This document shows, one piece after another, positions 53,490 to 61,823 of a stretch of DNA of 64,000 bases. A program made the position numbers and the translations under genes. Origin of the DNA: Streptomyces sp. AP-93 (GTDB lineage Bacteria; Actinomycetota; Actinomycetes; Streptomycetales; Streptomycetaceae); contig NZ_JALGBX010000013.1 in assembly GCF_022808175.1 (NCBI RefSeq), forward strand, positions 1-64,000, in the 5' to 3' direction. The notes below the pieces were generated by a model. The model was not told where the DNA came from and did not search any database. It saw only the letters and a program-made list of their open reading frames with translations. Position 1 is the first letter of the stretch; every line of letters starts with the position of its first letter.

Positions 53490-53795
53490 ATGAGCGCGCA
53501 GCCCGGCCACGCCACCGTCACGCCGTACGCCCCCGCTCCGGGAGCCCCGGCCGAACTCCTCGATCAACTACGCGCCGACCGTCGTGGCCCGCAGTGGGTG
53601 CCCGCCTTCGAACAGGAGTGGACCGCCGCGCTGGAGGAATCCCGCCGTACGTTCTCCCTCGCCGCGCTCTACGAGACCGTCCAGGTCTGGCAGGCCCGTC
53701 TCGCCTCCGCCCCGGCGGTCGACGCGTTCGGTGCCTCCGGCCACGACGACAGCGCCTTCGTGGACATGGCCGAGCTGCGGAGAAGCCGCCGGTGA
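53490..53795 (+). CDS. DUF6247-type antitoxin candidate
   Basis: This 101-residue acidic helical protein (LLDQLRADRRGPQWVPAFEQ, FSLAALYETVQVWQARLA) is followed by a RelE-like gene with a 4-bp GTGA overlap. The position, size and overlap are those of an antitoxin that is made first and neutralises its toxin. A GGGAGGA ribosome site precedes ATG 53490. Confidence 0.75.
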   Translation: MSAQPGHATVTPYAPAPGAPAELLDQLRADRRGPQWVPAFEQEWTAALEESRRTFSLAALYETVQVWQARLASAPAVDAFGASGHDDSAFVDMAELRRSRR

Positions 53796-54052
53796 CCGGA
53801 CAGCCGTACGCGATCCGCTTCTCCACGCCCGCCGCCAAGGTTCTCGGCACCCTGCCCGAGCACGCCGAAGACATGGTCTGGGACATCCTGGACGCCGCCG
53901 CGGCCGATCCCTGGGGGTTCCACCCGTGGAACCCCGACGACCCCGAGGGCCAGGACGTACGACTGGTCTCCGTCGGCCGGCTGTCCCTCACCTACTGGAT
54001 CAACAGACCCCTGCACCGCCTGTCCGTCCTGAACGTCCTCTGGCTCGGCTGA
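53792..54052 (+). CDS. RelE/ParE-like toxin candidate
   Basis: The 86-residue protein (start GTG 53792) has the RelE fold pattern: YAIRFSTPAAKVLGTLPEHA, a helix, then VRLVSVGRLSLTYWINRPLH and a terminal VLNVLWLG strand. Basic residues typical of RelE ribonucleases are few (Arg59-type in VRLVSVGR). It is paired with the upstream DUF6247 gene and is probably an mRNA interferase or gyrase-directed toxin. The target is unknown. Confidence 0.75.
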   Translation: MTGQPYAIRFSTPAAKVLGTLPEHAEDMVWDILDAAAADPWGFHPWNPDDPEGQDVRLVSVGRLSLTYWINRPLHRLSVLNVLWLG

Positions 54053-54086
54053 AGCCGGCGCGCAGGGCGCCGCTCAGACCGCCGGA

Positions 54087-54456
54087 GGGTTGCTCGCTCC
54101 TCGGAGACCTGACGGCCAACGCCCGGCTGGTGTGCCGCACCCTGGTGAATCCCCGCCAGGGGGCCCTGTTCAAGGCGGTGATCGCGGCCGCCGCCGGCGA
54201 CCCCGAGACGGCCGAATCGCTGCACGGCTTCTACGCCGTGCGCGTCGAGGAGTGGGCGCCGTGCGTCCGGGAGGCCCTGGCCCGCGGCGAGGTGCCCGCG
54301 GGCACCGACCCGCACGAGGTGATCCGCGCGGTGTCCGCGCCCCTCTACTACCGCTTCCTGACCACGGCCCTCCCGCTCGACGACACCGCGGCCGACCGGT
54401 CCGCGGCCGCGGCGGCGGCGGCCGCCCGCGCGGGGGCGTACGTACAGGAGGTGTAG
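54087..54456 (+). pseudogene. 5'-truncated TetR regulator remnant
   Basis: About 120 codons match the effector-binding half of TetR proteins (LVNPRQGALFKAVIAAAAGD, VREALARGEVPAGTDPHEVI, YYRFLTTALPLDD). The DNA-binding half is absent and no start codon or ribosome site is present. It follows the toxin gene by 34 bp. Confidence 0.7.
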
Positions 54457-54648
54457 TGGTTATGGGTAGATTGCCGGATGCCGGGAAAGTGCTCGACATC
54501 GGCCCACCGCCGCATAGAGTCCCAGCTCAGGAAGCCAGTTCCCGCAGCAGCGGGGATGAACCGGGGACGGCCGGGTCCGGCCTGCTCGACGGCGCTCGGT
54601 CACAATGGAGCGCTGGGCGGTGCGGTGGCCGAGAACGGAGAGGATCTG

Positions 54649-55380
54649 ATGAGCGGGGCCGACGAGGGACGGCAGTGGCCGGACGAGGTCAGTGTCGACA
54701 ACGCGAGGACGACGCTCCTGCGACTCCTCGCACGAGCAGGGGTCCCTGCCGGTGACGCGCGCGAACTGATCGGTCTGCTGGAGGCGGGCACGCTCGCGCT
54801 CGTGCACGGGGAACTGAGCGGCGTGGACCGGAGCGCGCCGGGGGACAAGGGCGAGCCGTACGAGTCGGGATGGCTCGACGGCGCCGGGAACCTCTTGGCG
54901 GAGCTGGGCGCCGTCACCGAGCGGACCCTGCTACGGGTGGTGAGCCCGGACGGGGAACAGGACGCGGCCGGACCGCGCCCGCGGGCCAGGCGCATGGAGG
55001 TGGAGCGGGCACAAGTGGCGCTCACACCCCTGTACCTGTCGTTCACCGAGGTCTCGGAGCTGGATCCGGAGGCGACCGAGGAGGTGCTCACCGCCGTGCT
55101 CGCCACGCTGAGCACGAGGCAGCGGGCCCGCTACGCGGGGCGGTTGACGGAGTTCACCGAAGCACACCGGGACCGGCTCGGGCGGCTGTTCGCGCGGTTC
55201 GGAGCGGGCAGCGCCACCACGGTGCACGGCCGCTTCTCGCTCGTCCACTCCGCCACGAGCATCGCCGTACTGGAGCGGCTCGTCGCCGAGCCGCAGGCGC
55301 TGCGGGAGGAGTGGGACGCGGCGGAGCTGCCGCCCGCGTGGCTGGACGGGCTGACGACGGCCTGGGACGCCTCGGCCTGA
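54649..55380 (+). CDS. Hypothetical protein, 243 aa
   Basis: It starts at ATG 54649 after GGAGAGGA. The protein is soluble and mostly helical, with an N-terminal SVDNARTTLLRLLARAGVPA. The central part resembles a MarR/PadR-like or HTH-lacking helical bundle (VALTPLYLSFTEVSELDPEA, LATLSTRQRARYAGRLTEFT). The C-terminal part contains ATSIAVLERLVAEPQALREE. No named family is recognised. It is monocistronic. Confidence 0.75.
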   Translation: MSGADEGRQWPDEVSVDNARTTLLRLLARAGVPAGDARELIGLLEAGTLALVHGELSGVDRSAPGDKGEPYESGWLDGAGNLLAELGAVTERTLLRVVSPDGEQDAAGPRPRARRMEVERAQVALTPLYLSFTEVSELDPEATEEVLTAVLATLSTRQRARYAGRLTEFTEAHRDRLGRLFARFGAGSATTVHGRFSLVHSATSIAVLERLVAEPQALREEWDAAELPPAWLDGLTTAWDASA

Positions 55381-55414
55381 CCGTCCCGCCACCGCTCGAT
55401 CGCTTCGACCCGCC

Positions 55415-55466
55415 TTGATCCGCTCCCTAGATCCGCTCCCTTGACCCGCCCCCTTGATCCGCTGTG
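55415..55466. repeat. Four tandem 13-bp repeats
   Basis: Units at 55415, 55428, 55441 and 55454 have the consensus TTGATCCGCTCCC. They end 23 bp before the DUF2264 ATG. They may be an operator array or slippage repeat. Confidence 0.85.
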
Positions 55467-55488
55467 GCCATTCGATCAAGATCCCCGC

Positions 55489-57450
55489 ATGACCCTTCCC
55501 GGACTGCCCCGCGAAGACCGCGTGTTGAGCCCCCGCACCGGCTACACGCGCGCGCACTGGGAGGCGGTGGCCGACGGGCTGCTGCGCGCGGCCTGGCGGT
55601 GGGCCACGCCGCGCGGGGCCCTGCTCGACCTGCCGGGACGGCCGTCCGCCTCCGGGGTGCGCTCCGACGGGCTCGAAGGGTACGCACGGACCTTCCTCGC
55701 CGCGGCGTTCCGCGTGTCCGGGGCCGGGGGAGCGGACCCGTACGGCTGGCTGGAGCGGTACGCGGACGGCCTGGCGGCGGGAACCCGGACGCCGGGCCGC
55801 GACGATGCGGAGTCCTGGCCGATCATCCGCGACGTGCACGCGGGGGGCCAGCCCATGGTCGAGTCGGCCTCGGTGGCCCTCGGGCTGAGGCTGACCCGGC
55901 CGTGGCTGTGGGACCGCCTCGACAGCGCGGTGCGGGACCGGACGGAGGAGTGGCTGCGCGGCGCCCTGCGCCATGTGCCCGCCCCCAACAACTGGTACCT
56001 CTTCCCCTACACCGTGGCCGGATTCCTGGAATCCGTGGGCCGCGGCGACGCCGAGACGGCCAGGGTCCGCAGCCGCGCCCTCGACCTCCTGGAGGGCTGG
56101 TACGCGGGCCAGGGCTGGTACGCCGACGGCGAAGGCCGCGCCTTCGACCACTACAACGGCTGGGCGCTGCACCTGTATCCGGTACTCGACGCCCACCTCG
56201 CCCACTTCGACGCCTCGCCGGACCGGGCGCTCCGGTGGGATCGGGCGCTGAAGCCGGACCGGCCGGCCCCGCACGGTGACCGTCTGCGGGCCCACCTGGA
56301 GGGCTTCTCCCTCCTCTTCGGGGCGGACGGGGCGCCGATCCACTTCGGGCGCTCCCTCACCTACCGCTTCGCCGCCGCGTCCGCCGTCGGCCTCGGCGCC
56401 GCCACCGGCCACACCCCGCTCACCCCCGGCGCCTCGCGCCGCCTGATCAGCGGATCACTGCGCTACTTCCTCGACCGGGGCGCCGTCGGCGCCGACGGCC
56501 TGCTGGGCCTCGGCTGGCACGGCCCGCACGGGGCGACCCTGCAGCGCTATTCCGGGCCGGCCTCGCCGTACTGGGCTTCCAAGGCCTTCGTCTGCCTGCT
56601 CGCCCCGGCGACGCACCCCCTGTGGACCGCGACGGAAGAGCCCGCGCCCAGTGAGGGACCCGACCAGGTGCTCGCGCTGTCCGTGCCCGGGCTGTTGATC
56701 CAGACCACCCGCGCCGACGGGATCGTACGACTGCACAACCACGGGAGCGACCACGTCGGGCCGGACCAGCCGGAAGCCGCCCGCGACGAGGACCCGTTCT
56801 ACTCCCGCCAGGCCTACTCCACCCGCAGCGGCCCCACCGCGGGCGCCAACACCCCGGACAACCACCTCGCCGTGGTCGTGGCGGGCGCCCGCAGTGCCCG
56901 GCGGCGCATCCACCCGCTGGGCACCGGACAGGGGAACGGCTGGGGCTGGGCCGCGTCCTGGCACCGGCCGGTCTTCCCGGCAGGCGCGCCGACGGTCCCC
57001 GGCCTGCGCGTGGAGAGCGTGACCTTCGTCCGTGGCCGGCACGAACTGCGCGTGCACCGGGTGCACGGAGCCCCGTACGGCGCCCGCCTGGAACAGACGG
57101 GCTGGGCCACGGGGCCCGAGGACCCACTGCGCTCGGAGCTCCACCCGCTCCACGGCTGGGAGGCGAGGGACGAGGCGAGGGCGCCGGCCGGGACCGCCTT
57201 CACACGATGGGCGAGCGTGCCCCGCCTGACGGCCGAGGCCGGGGGAACGGGCCTGTACGCAGCGCTCGTCGCGCTCGCCGGCACAGGCACGGGCACCGGC
57301 GAGCCGGATCCGGCGCCGATCGCCGAGGCGGTCACCCGGGTGACGGCGGACCAGAGCTCCATCGAGGTGGGATGGGCGGACGACGGATCGCTGACCCGCA
57401 TCGCTTTCGAGCCCCTGCGCGTGGAGCACCCGCCACCGGTCACCGGGTAG
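55489..57450 (+). CDS. DUF2264 domain protein
   Basis: This 653-residue protein begins MTLPGLPREDRVLSPRTGYT. Residues about 15-370 carry the DUF2264 pattern (LLDLPGRPSASGVRSDGLEG, FPYTVAGFLESVGRGDAETA, ADGEGRAFDHYNGWALHLYP), an alpha/alpha barrel like glycoside or polysaccharide-processing enzymes. The second half is beta-rich (VLALSVPGLLIQTTRADGIV, RVESVTFVRGRHELRVHRVH) and resembles heparinase-type lyases. No signal peptide is seen. Function is probably breakdown of an unsaturated oligosaccharide. The start is chosen after the 13-bp repeats. Confidence 0.88.
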   Translation: MTLPGLPREDRVLSPRTGYTRAHWEAVADGLLRAAWRWATPRGALLDLPGRPSASGVRSDGLEGYARTFLAAAFRVSGAGGADPYGWLERYADGLAAGTRTPGRDDAESWPIIRDVHAGGQPMVESASVALGLRLTRPWLWDRLDSAVRDRTEEWLRGALRHVPAPNNWYLFPYTVAGFLESVGRGDAETARVRSRALDLLEGWYAGQGWYADGEGRAFDHYNGWALHLYPVLDAHLAHFDASPDRALRWDRALKPDRPAPHGDRLRAHLEGFSLLFGADGAPIHFGRSLTYRFAAASAVGLGAATGHTPLTPGASRRLISGSLRYFLDRGAVGADGLLGLGWHGPHGATLQRYSGPASPYWASKAFVCLLAPATHPLWTATEEPAPSEGPDQVLALSVPGLLIQTTRADGIVRLHNHGSDHVGPDQPEAARDEDPFYSRQAYSTRSGPTAGANTPDNHLAVVVAGARSARRRIHPLGTGQGNGWGWAASWHRPVFPAGAPTVPGLRVESVTFVRGRHELRVHRVHGAPYGARLEQTGWATGPEDPLRSELHPLHGWEARDEARAPAGTAFTRWASVPRLTAEAGGTGLYAALVALAGTGTGTGEPDPAPIAEAVTRVTADQSSIEVGWADDGSLTRIAFEPLRVEHPPPVTG

Positions 57451-57493
57451 CGGCCTAGCGGCCGCAGGCCCCGCACGTCTCCCACCCCCTACG

Positions 57494-58909
57494 TCACTGG
57501 TCCTGAATGCGCCTGAACGGCCGGTCGGCCTCCAGCTCGAAGGCGATCTCCAGCAGTTTGCGCTCACCACCGGGACGGGCGGCGAACATGACACCGACGG
57601 GCAGCCCGTCCGGCGTCGCGCTCGCGGCGGGCATCGAGATCGACGGAGTACCGACGACGTTGTCGACCGGCGTGAAGGCCACGTACGCGAGGATCCGCTC
57701 CATCAGCTTCGCGTAGGGAACGGTCGGGCTGAGGTGGCCGATCGGCGGCGTGGTGTGGGCGAGAACCGGCGACATCACGAGGTCGAGCCCGCGGAAGGAC
57801 GCCGCGTAGGCCTCCTTCGTACGCTTCAGCCGCCGCAGCACGCCGGGAGTCCGCCGCCAGTTGCGCAGGTACTCCTCGCGCAGCCCCTGGCTGAGGCCGT
57901 CCATGCGGCGGCGGTCGAAGTCCGCGCCGAGGGTCCGGCCGGTTACGCCGAGGAGGAAGGACAGCATCCCCCAGTACGTGAGGAAGTCGTCGGTGAAACT
58001 CGGATCCATGTCCAACTCCACCGGCTCCACGGTGTGTCCGAGCCGTCCGAGCGTCTTTACGGTCTCGGTGACCGCCGCCCGGGTGGAGGCGTCGGAGTGG
58101 ACGCCGTTCGGCGAGTCCAGCAGGAACCCGATGCGCAGCCGTCGCGCCGAGGGGCCTTCGACGAGGCCGACGGGCGGCAGTGCGGGGCTCCGACGGTACC
58201 GCTCCGCAGCGGCGAGGAAGGCGGCGGCGTCCCGCACGGAACGGCTCACGACTCCGTCGGAGATGATGTCGAGCGGCAGTTGGCGGCCCAGAGCGCTGGC
58301 CACGACGCGTCCACGGGACGGCTTGAGCCCGACGAGTCCACAGCAGGCCGCGGGTATGCGGATCGAGCCACCGCCGTCATTGGCGTGGGCGATCGGCACG
58401 GCGCCGGCGGCTACCAGGGCCGCGCTGCCGCCGGACGAACCGCCCGCCGAGTAGTCCGTGTGCCAGGGGTTGCGCACCGGCTCCGCACCGTCGTACTCGG
58501 TGGTCGGGCTGAACCCGAATTCGGGCAGCCGGGTCTTGCCCAGAACGGTGACGCCGCTGCTCAGGAACTGCCGGGTGAACGGCGCGTGCTGCCGAGCCGC
58601 CCTCGGCCGGAAGGCGGCGCTGCCGTGGCCCGTGGGCAGCCCCTGGAAATCGGTGTTGTCCTTGACGAAGGTCGGCACCCCGGCGAAAGCCCCGCCCGTT
58701 CCGACGGCATGCGCCGGGCTGTCGACGTGCACCTGGACCGCGCCGAGCCGTGCGTCGACCGCCCGCACCCGCGCCGCGGCGTCCCGCGCGGCTTCGGCGG
58801 GGGACACCTCACCCCGCCGGATCGCCGCGGCGAGACCGACGGCGTCGTGCTCTCCCAGTGCGTCGTCCCGGAACGCGTGCACGAGGGTCCGTTCGTCGAA
58901 AGTCGTCAC
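57494..58909 (-). CDS. Amidase-signature enzyme
   Basis: The 471-residue enzyme starts at GTG 58909. The Ser-cisSer-Lys triad is visible: Lys near 83 (PTFVKDN) and the Ser pair in GGSSGGSAALVAAG (156-169). It hydrolyses carboxylic amides of unknown substrate. The C-terminal IAYVAFTPVDNVVGTPSISM-like segment is typical of the family. It is monocistronic, convergent with the DUF2264 gene. Confidence 0.93.
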   Translation of the reverse strand: MTTFDERTLVHAFRDDALGEHDAVGLAAAIRRGEVSPAEAARDAAARVRAVDARLGAVQVHVDSPAHAVGTGGAFAGVPTFVKDNTDFQGLPTGHGSAAFRPRAARQHAPFTRQFLSSGVTVLGKTRLPEFGFSPTTEYDGAEPVRNPWHTDYSAGGSSGGSAALVAAGAVPIAHANDGGGSIRIPAACCGLVGLKPSRGRVVASALGRQLPLDIISDGVVSRSVRDAAAFLAAAERYRRSPALPPVGLVEGPSARRLRIGFLLDSPNGVHSDASTRAAVTETVKTLGRLGHTVEPVELDMDPSFTDDFLTYWGMLSFLLGVTGRTLGADFDRRRMDGLSQGLREEYLRNWRRTPGVLRRLKRTKEAYAASFRGLDLVMSPVLAHTTPPIGHLSPTVPYAKLMERILAYVAFTPVDNVVGTPSISMPAASATPDGLPVGVMFAARPGGERKLLEIAFELEADRPFRRIQDQ

Positions 58910-58984
58910 CGCTGCGTCAGCCCCTGTCGTGTGGGTGGTCGTCGGCCATCATTCCCTACCGGCAGGTAACACGCGAGGATTTCG

Positions 58985-59160
58985 CAAGTCGAGCCAAGCG
59001 CGGAGGCCCGCGGGTGCTCACCACCTACGGGCGCATCCCCTCGGTGGAGTTGGCCTTCGACGAGGGCGACCTGCTCGCCGGGGACGCCCTGGTCGTCATC
59101 GACGAGGCCGTGCGGGACATCCCTCAGCGGTCCAAGTGCATCGGGCTGAGCGAGACCTGA
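58985..59160 (+). pseudogene. Gene fragment without start
   Basis: A coding-like frame ending in TGA at 59160 (VLTTYGRIPSVELAFDEGDL, VVIDEAVRDIPQRSKCIG) has no start codon with ribosome site and no 5' half. It lies between the amidase and the first deiminase. No family is recognised. Confidence 0.3.
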
Positions 59161-59279
59161 TCTTCGCGCCCGTGTGTGCCGACTCATTCCAGGCGGCACG
59201 AGCGCCGGGTGGGTCACCACCGGGACCAGCCCGCCGGCGTCGGGCGCTCGGCCCGACGCCGACGGACAGTCCCGAGGGG

Positions 59280-60446
59280 TCAGGCCAACGGGGGTACGAC
59301 CGGCTGCGACTGGGTGGCGCAGTGGATTCCGCCGCCACCGGAGGCGATGTTGTCGATGTTGAGCTGGACGACGTTCCGGCTGGGATAGGCGGACTGCAGG
59401 ATGGTGTAGGCCAGGCCGTCGGCGTAGCCGTCACCGAACTGCGGAGCGATGACGGCGCCGTTCACCGTGTAGTAGTTGGTGTAGCTCGACAGGAAGTCCT
59501 TGCCCTGCCTGCGGATGGCGCTGCGGTCCGGCCCGGGAAGTTCGGTGATGGTCAGCGCGCGGCCCTGGGCGTCGGTGGCGGTCTTCAGGATCCGCGCGGT
59601 CTCCTCGTAGACCGCGATCCACTTGCTGTCGGCGCCGGGGCCGGGCTTGTCCAGGATGACCTTGCCGGGCGCGGTGAAGCGGGCGAGGCAGTCGATGTGG
59701 CAGTCGGTGATGTCCTGGCCGGCCAGGCCCGGGACCCAGATCACCTTGTCGATGCCGAGCGCCGCCTTCATGGCCTGCTCGACCTGGTCCTGCGACTTGC
59801 CCGGATTGCGGTTGCTGTTGACCATCGAGCTCACCGTGGCCAGCAGGGTTCCCTGGCCGTCGGTCTCCAGTGAACCGCCCTCGCCCACGAACGACGCCTG
59901 GATCCGGTTGACGCCGTACTGACCGAGGAGCGTCTCGGCGGCCACGGCGTCGTTGGCGAAGGGCTGGGCGTACGACGTGCCGGCCTTGCCCCATCCGTTG
60001 AAGTTGGTGTCCACTCCGGCGATCGAGCCGGGGCCCACGACGAAGGTGGGGCCGAAGTCCCGGATCCACAGGTCGTCGTTGGCTATTTCGACGACGTCGA
60101 TTCCGTAGTAGGCGCCGCTCCCGCACAGGTACCGGGCGTCCGCGGCCTGACCGGCGCGGGCCAGCATCACGACGGGCTCGTAGCGCGAGATCGCGTACGC
60201 CACGTTCGCGATGTCCCCGCGCACCGCGCCGAGGCTGTTGCCCCACACGGAGGAAAGCGCCGGCCAGGCCATGAAGGTACGGACGTGCCGGCCCTCTTCC
60301 GCGGGCATCCGCAGTGCGGTGGAGCCGCCGGCGGCCGTTGACGCCCGGGCGACCCCCGGCAGGGCCGAGCCGAGGGCCGCGAGCGGCAGCGCCGCCGCGC
60401 CGAACTGGAGCAGCCTGCGTCGGGACGTGGCTGGGGTGTTGTTCAT
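59280..60446 (-). CDS. Tat-exported agmatine deiminase-like protein (1)
   Basis: The 388-residue protein has a twin-arginine signal (SRRRLLQFGAAALPLAALG). The catalytic domain is of the agmatine/peptidylarginine deiminase type (PF04371-like): FMAWPALSSVWG, WIRDFGPTFVV, EGGSLETDG, DCHIDCLARF and the nucleophile Cys near 377 (GGGGIHCATQSQP). It should hydrolyse a guanidine group (agmatine to N-carbamoylputrescine, or similar) outside the cytoplasm. It is one of two paralogues in tandem, preceded by the 18-bp operators shared with the permease. Confidence 0.9.
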   Translation of the reverse strand: MNNTPATSRRRLLQFGAAALPLAALGSALPGVARASTAAGGSTALRMPAEEGRHVRTFMAWPALSSVWGNSLGAVRGDIANVAYAISRYEPVVMLARAGQAADARYLCGSGAYYGIDVVEIANDDLWIRDFGPTFVVGPGSIAGVDTNFNGWGKAGTSYAQPFANDAVAAETLLGQYGVNRIQASFVGEGGSLETDGQGTLLATVSSMVNSNRNPGKSQDQVEQAMKAALGIDKVIWVPGLAGQDITDCHIDCLARFTAPGKVILDKPGPGADSKWIAVYEETARILKTATDAQGRALTITELPGPDRSAIRRQGKDFLSSYTNYYTVNGAVIAPQFGDGYADGLAYTILQSAYPSRNVVQLNIDNIASGGGGIHCATQSQPVVPPLA

Positions 60447-60495
60447 GGGACTCCCTGGTGAACAAGAGCGAGAGATGCGTCTCACATCCTGGTCC

Positions 60496-60546
60496 GTACT
60501 GAAAATTCAGTCAATGGATTCTTCGATGTGACTGAAAATTTAGTCA
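60496..60546. promoter_or_regulatory. Two 18-bp operator copies upstream of deiminase 1
   Basis: GTACTGAAAATTCAGTCA (60496-60513) and TGACTGAAAATTTAGTCA (60529-60546) are related palindromes 33 bp apart, three helical turns. They lie 50-100 bp upstream of the deiminase start. The same sequence occurs at 63362. Confidence 0.8.
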
Positions 60547-60603
60547 GGGAGGGGTGGATCGGAGGCCGGCCCGGGCCTGGAAGGCGAGACCCGGGCCGGT
60601 TGT

Positions 60604-61773
60604 TCAGCGGTTGGGCTCCTGCATGGTGACGCAATGTGCGCCACCGCCGCCGTTCCCGTAGAGGTTGTCGAGGTTGAGCTGTACGACGGGCCTGCCGTAG
60701 GCGGCCGCGATGGCCGACTTGGCCGCCGCGTCCTTGGCGATGTCGCCGAACTGGGTGGTGATCACCGCTTGGTTGGTCACCGTCCAGTTCATGTAGGAGC
60801 TCAGGAAGTCGGCCCGCTTGCCGGCCGCGATGCGCGGCAGGGTGTCGGGGCCCTGGATGGTGAGGACCTGCAGCCGGCGTCCTCTCGCGTCGGTCGCGTT
60901 CACCAGGACGTCGTGGATGGCCTGGGCGTTCCGGGTCCAGACGGCCGGCCGTACGGCGCCGTTCAGCTGCACCATCACCACGCCGGGCTTGATGTACCGG
61001 GCGGTGCCGTCGATGTGGCCGTCGGTGACGTCCTCCCCGTAGACGCCGGGCAGCCAGATCATCTTCGTGGCGCCGAACCGGGCCAGCAGCTCCGCCTCGA
61101 TCTGGCTGCGCGTCTTGCCGGGATTGCGGTTGCTGTTCACCCAGCAGCTCTCGGTCGCCATCAGCGTGCCGTCGCCGTCGTACTCCACACCGCCGCCCTC
61201 GCCGACCACGGACGACTTGGCGAACGCGACGCCCGTGTAGGCGGCGAGCTTCTGCGCGACGACGCGGTCCTTGTTGTAGGCGGAACCGGGGATGCCGTAG
61301 AAGGTCGTGGCGTTCTCGCCCCAGGCGTTGAAGTTCAGGCCGATCGAGTCCAGGCCGCCGACGTCGTCGACGCGGAACAGCGGGCCGGTGTCCCGCATCC
61401 AGCAGTCCGAGACGGGAACCGAACTGATCACCGTGACGGTGGACCCGCACATGCTCCGGGCCTGCGATGCGGCCGACGAGCCGTCCGCGCACATCGTGAC
61501 CGGCTCGTACTTGGCGACCTCCTTGGCGAGCTTGGCGATGTCGGTCTGGATCTTGGACAGCGTGCTGCCCCAGATCGTGTAGCTGGAGGGCCAGGCCATC
61601 CAGGTCCGCTTGTGCGAGGTCTCTTCACCCGGCACGCGCCAGCCCGCGGCCTGGGCCGGCTGAATGCCGCCGAGTACGGGCCCCACCGCCAAACCGGCCG
61701 CAACTGCTCCGGTTCGGGTCAGGAGGGTTCTGCGGCTCATGCCCGGTGTGGCGCCGCTGTGCTCTGTGTTCAC
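60604..61773 (-). CDS. Tat-exported agmatine deiminase-like protein (2)
   Basis: The 389-residue paralogue starts at GTG 61773 and has the twin-arginine signal SRRTLLTRTGAVAAGLAVG. Matching motifs are TWMAWPSSYTIWG, WMRDTGPLFRVDD, EGGGVEYDGDGTLMATE, TDGHIDGTARY and Cys near 381 (GGGGAHCVTM). It lies 50 bp after the permease gene on the same strand and probably forms one operon with it. The substrate is inferred to be agmatine-like, transported in or converted outside before uptake. Confidence 0.9.
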   Translation of the reverse strand: MNTEHSGATPGMSRRTLLTRTGAVAAGLAVGPVLGGIQPAQAAGWRVPGEETSHKRTWMAWPSSYTIWGSTLSKIQTDIAKLAKEVAKYEPVTMCADGSSAASQARSMCGSTVTVISSVPVSDCWMRDTGPLFRVDDVGGLDSIGLNFNAWGENATTFYGIPGSAYNKDRVVAQKLAAYTGVAFAKSSVVGEGGGVEYDGDGTLMATESCWVNSNRNPGKTRSQIEAELLARFGATKMIWLPGVYGEDVTDGHIDGTARYIKPGVVMVQLNGAVRPAVWTRNAQAIHDVLVNATDARGRRLQVLTIQGPDTLPRIAAGKRADFLSSYMNWTVTNQAVITTQFGDIAKDAAAKSAIAAAYGRPVVQLNLDNLYGNGGGGAHCVTMQEPNR

Positions 61774-61823
61774 GTGGTGCTCCTCATGGAATGGGTTCGT
61801 TCCGTCCGTGCACTGCGGGATGT

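Noticed and set aside
57450..57465. Hairpin GCGGCC-TAGC-GGCCGC after the DUF2264 gene as a terminator
   Set aside because: Only a 6-bp stem without T-tract; expected by chance in this GC-rich DNA.
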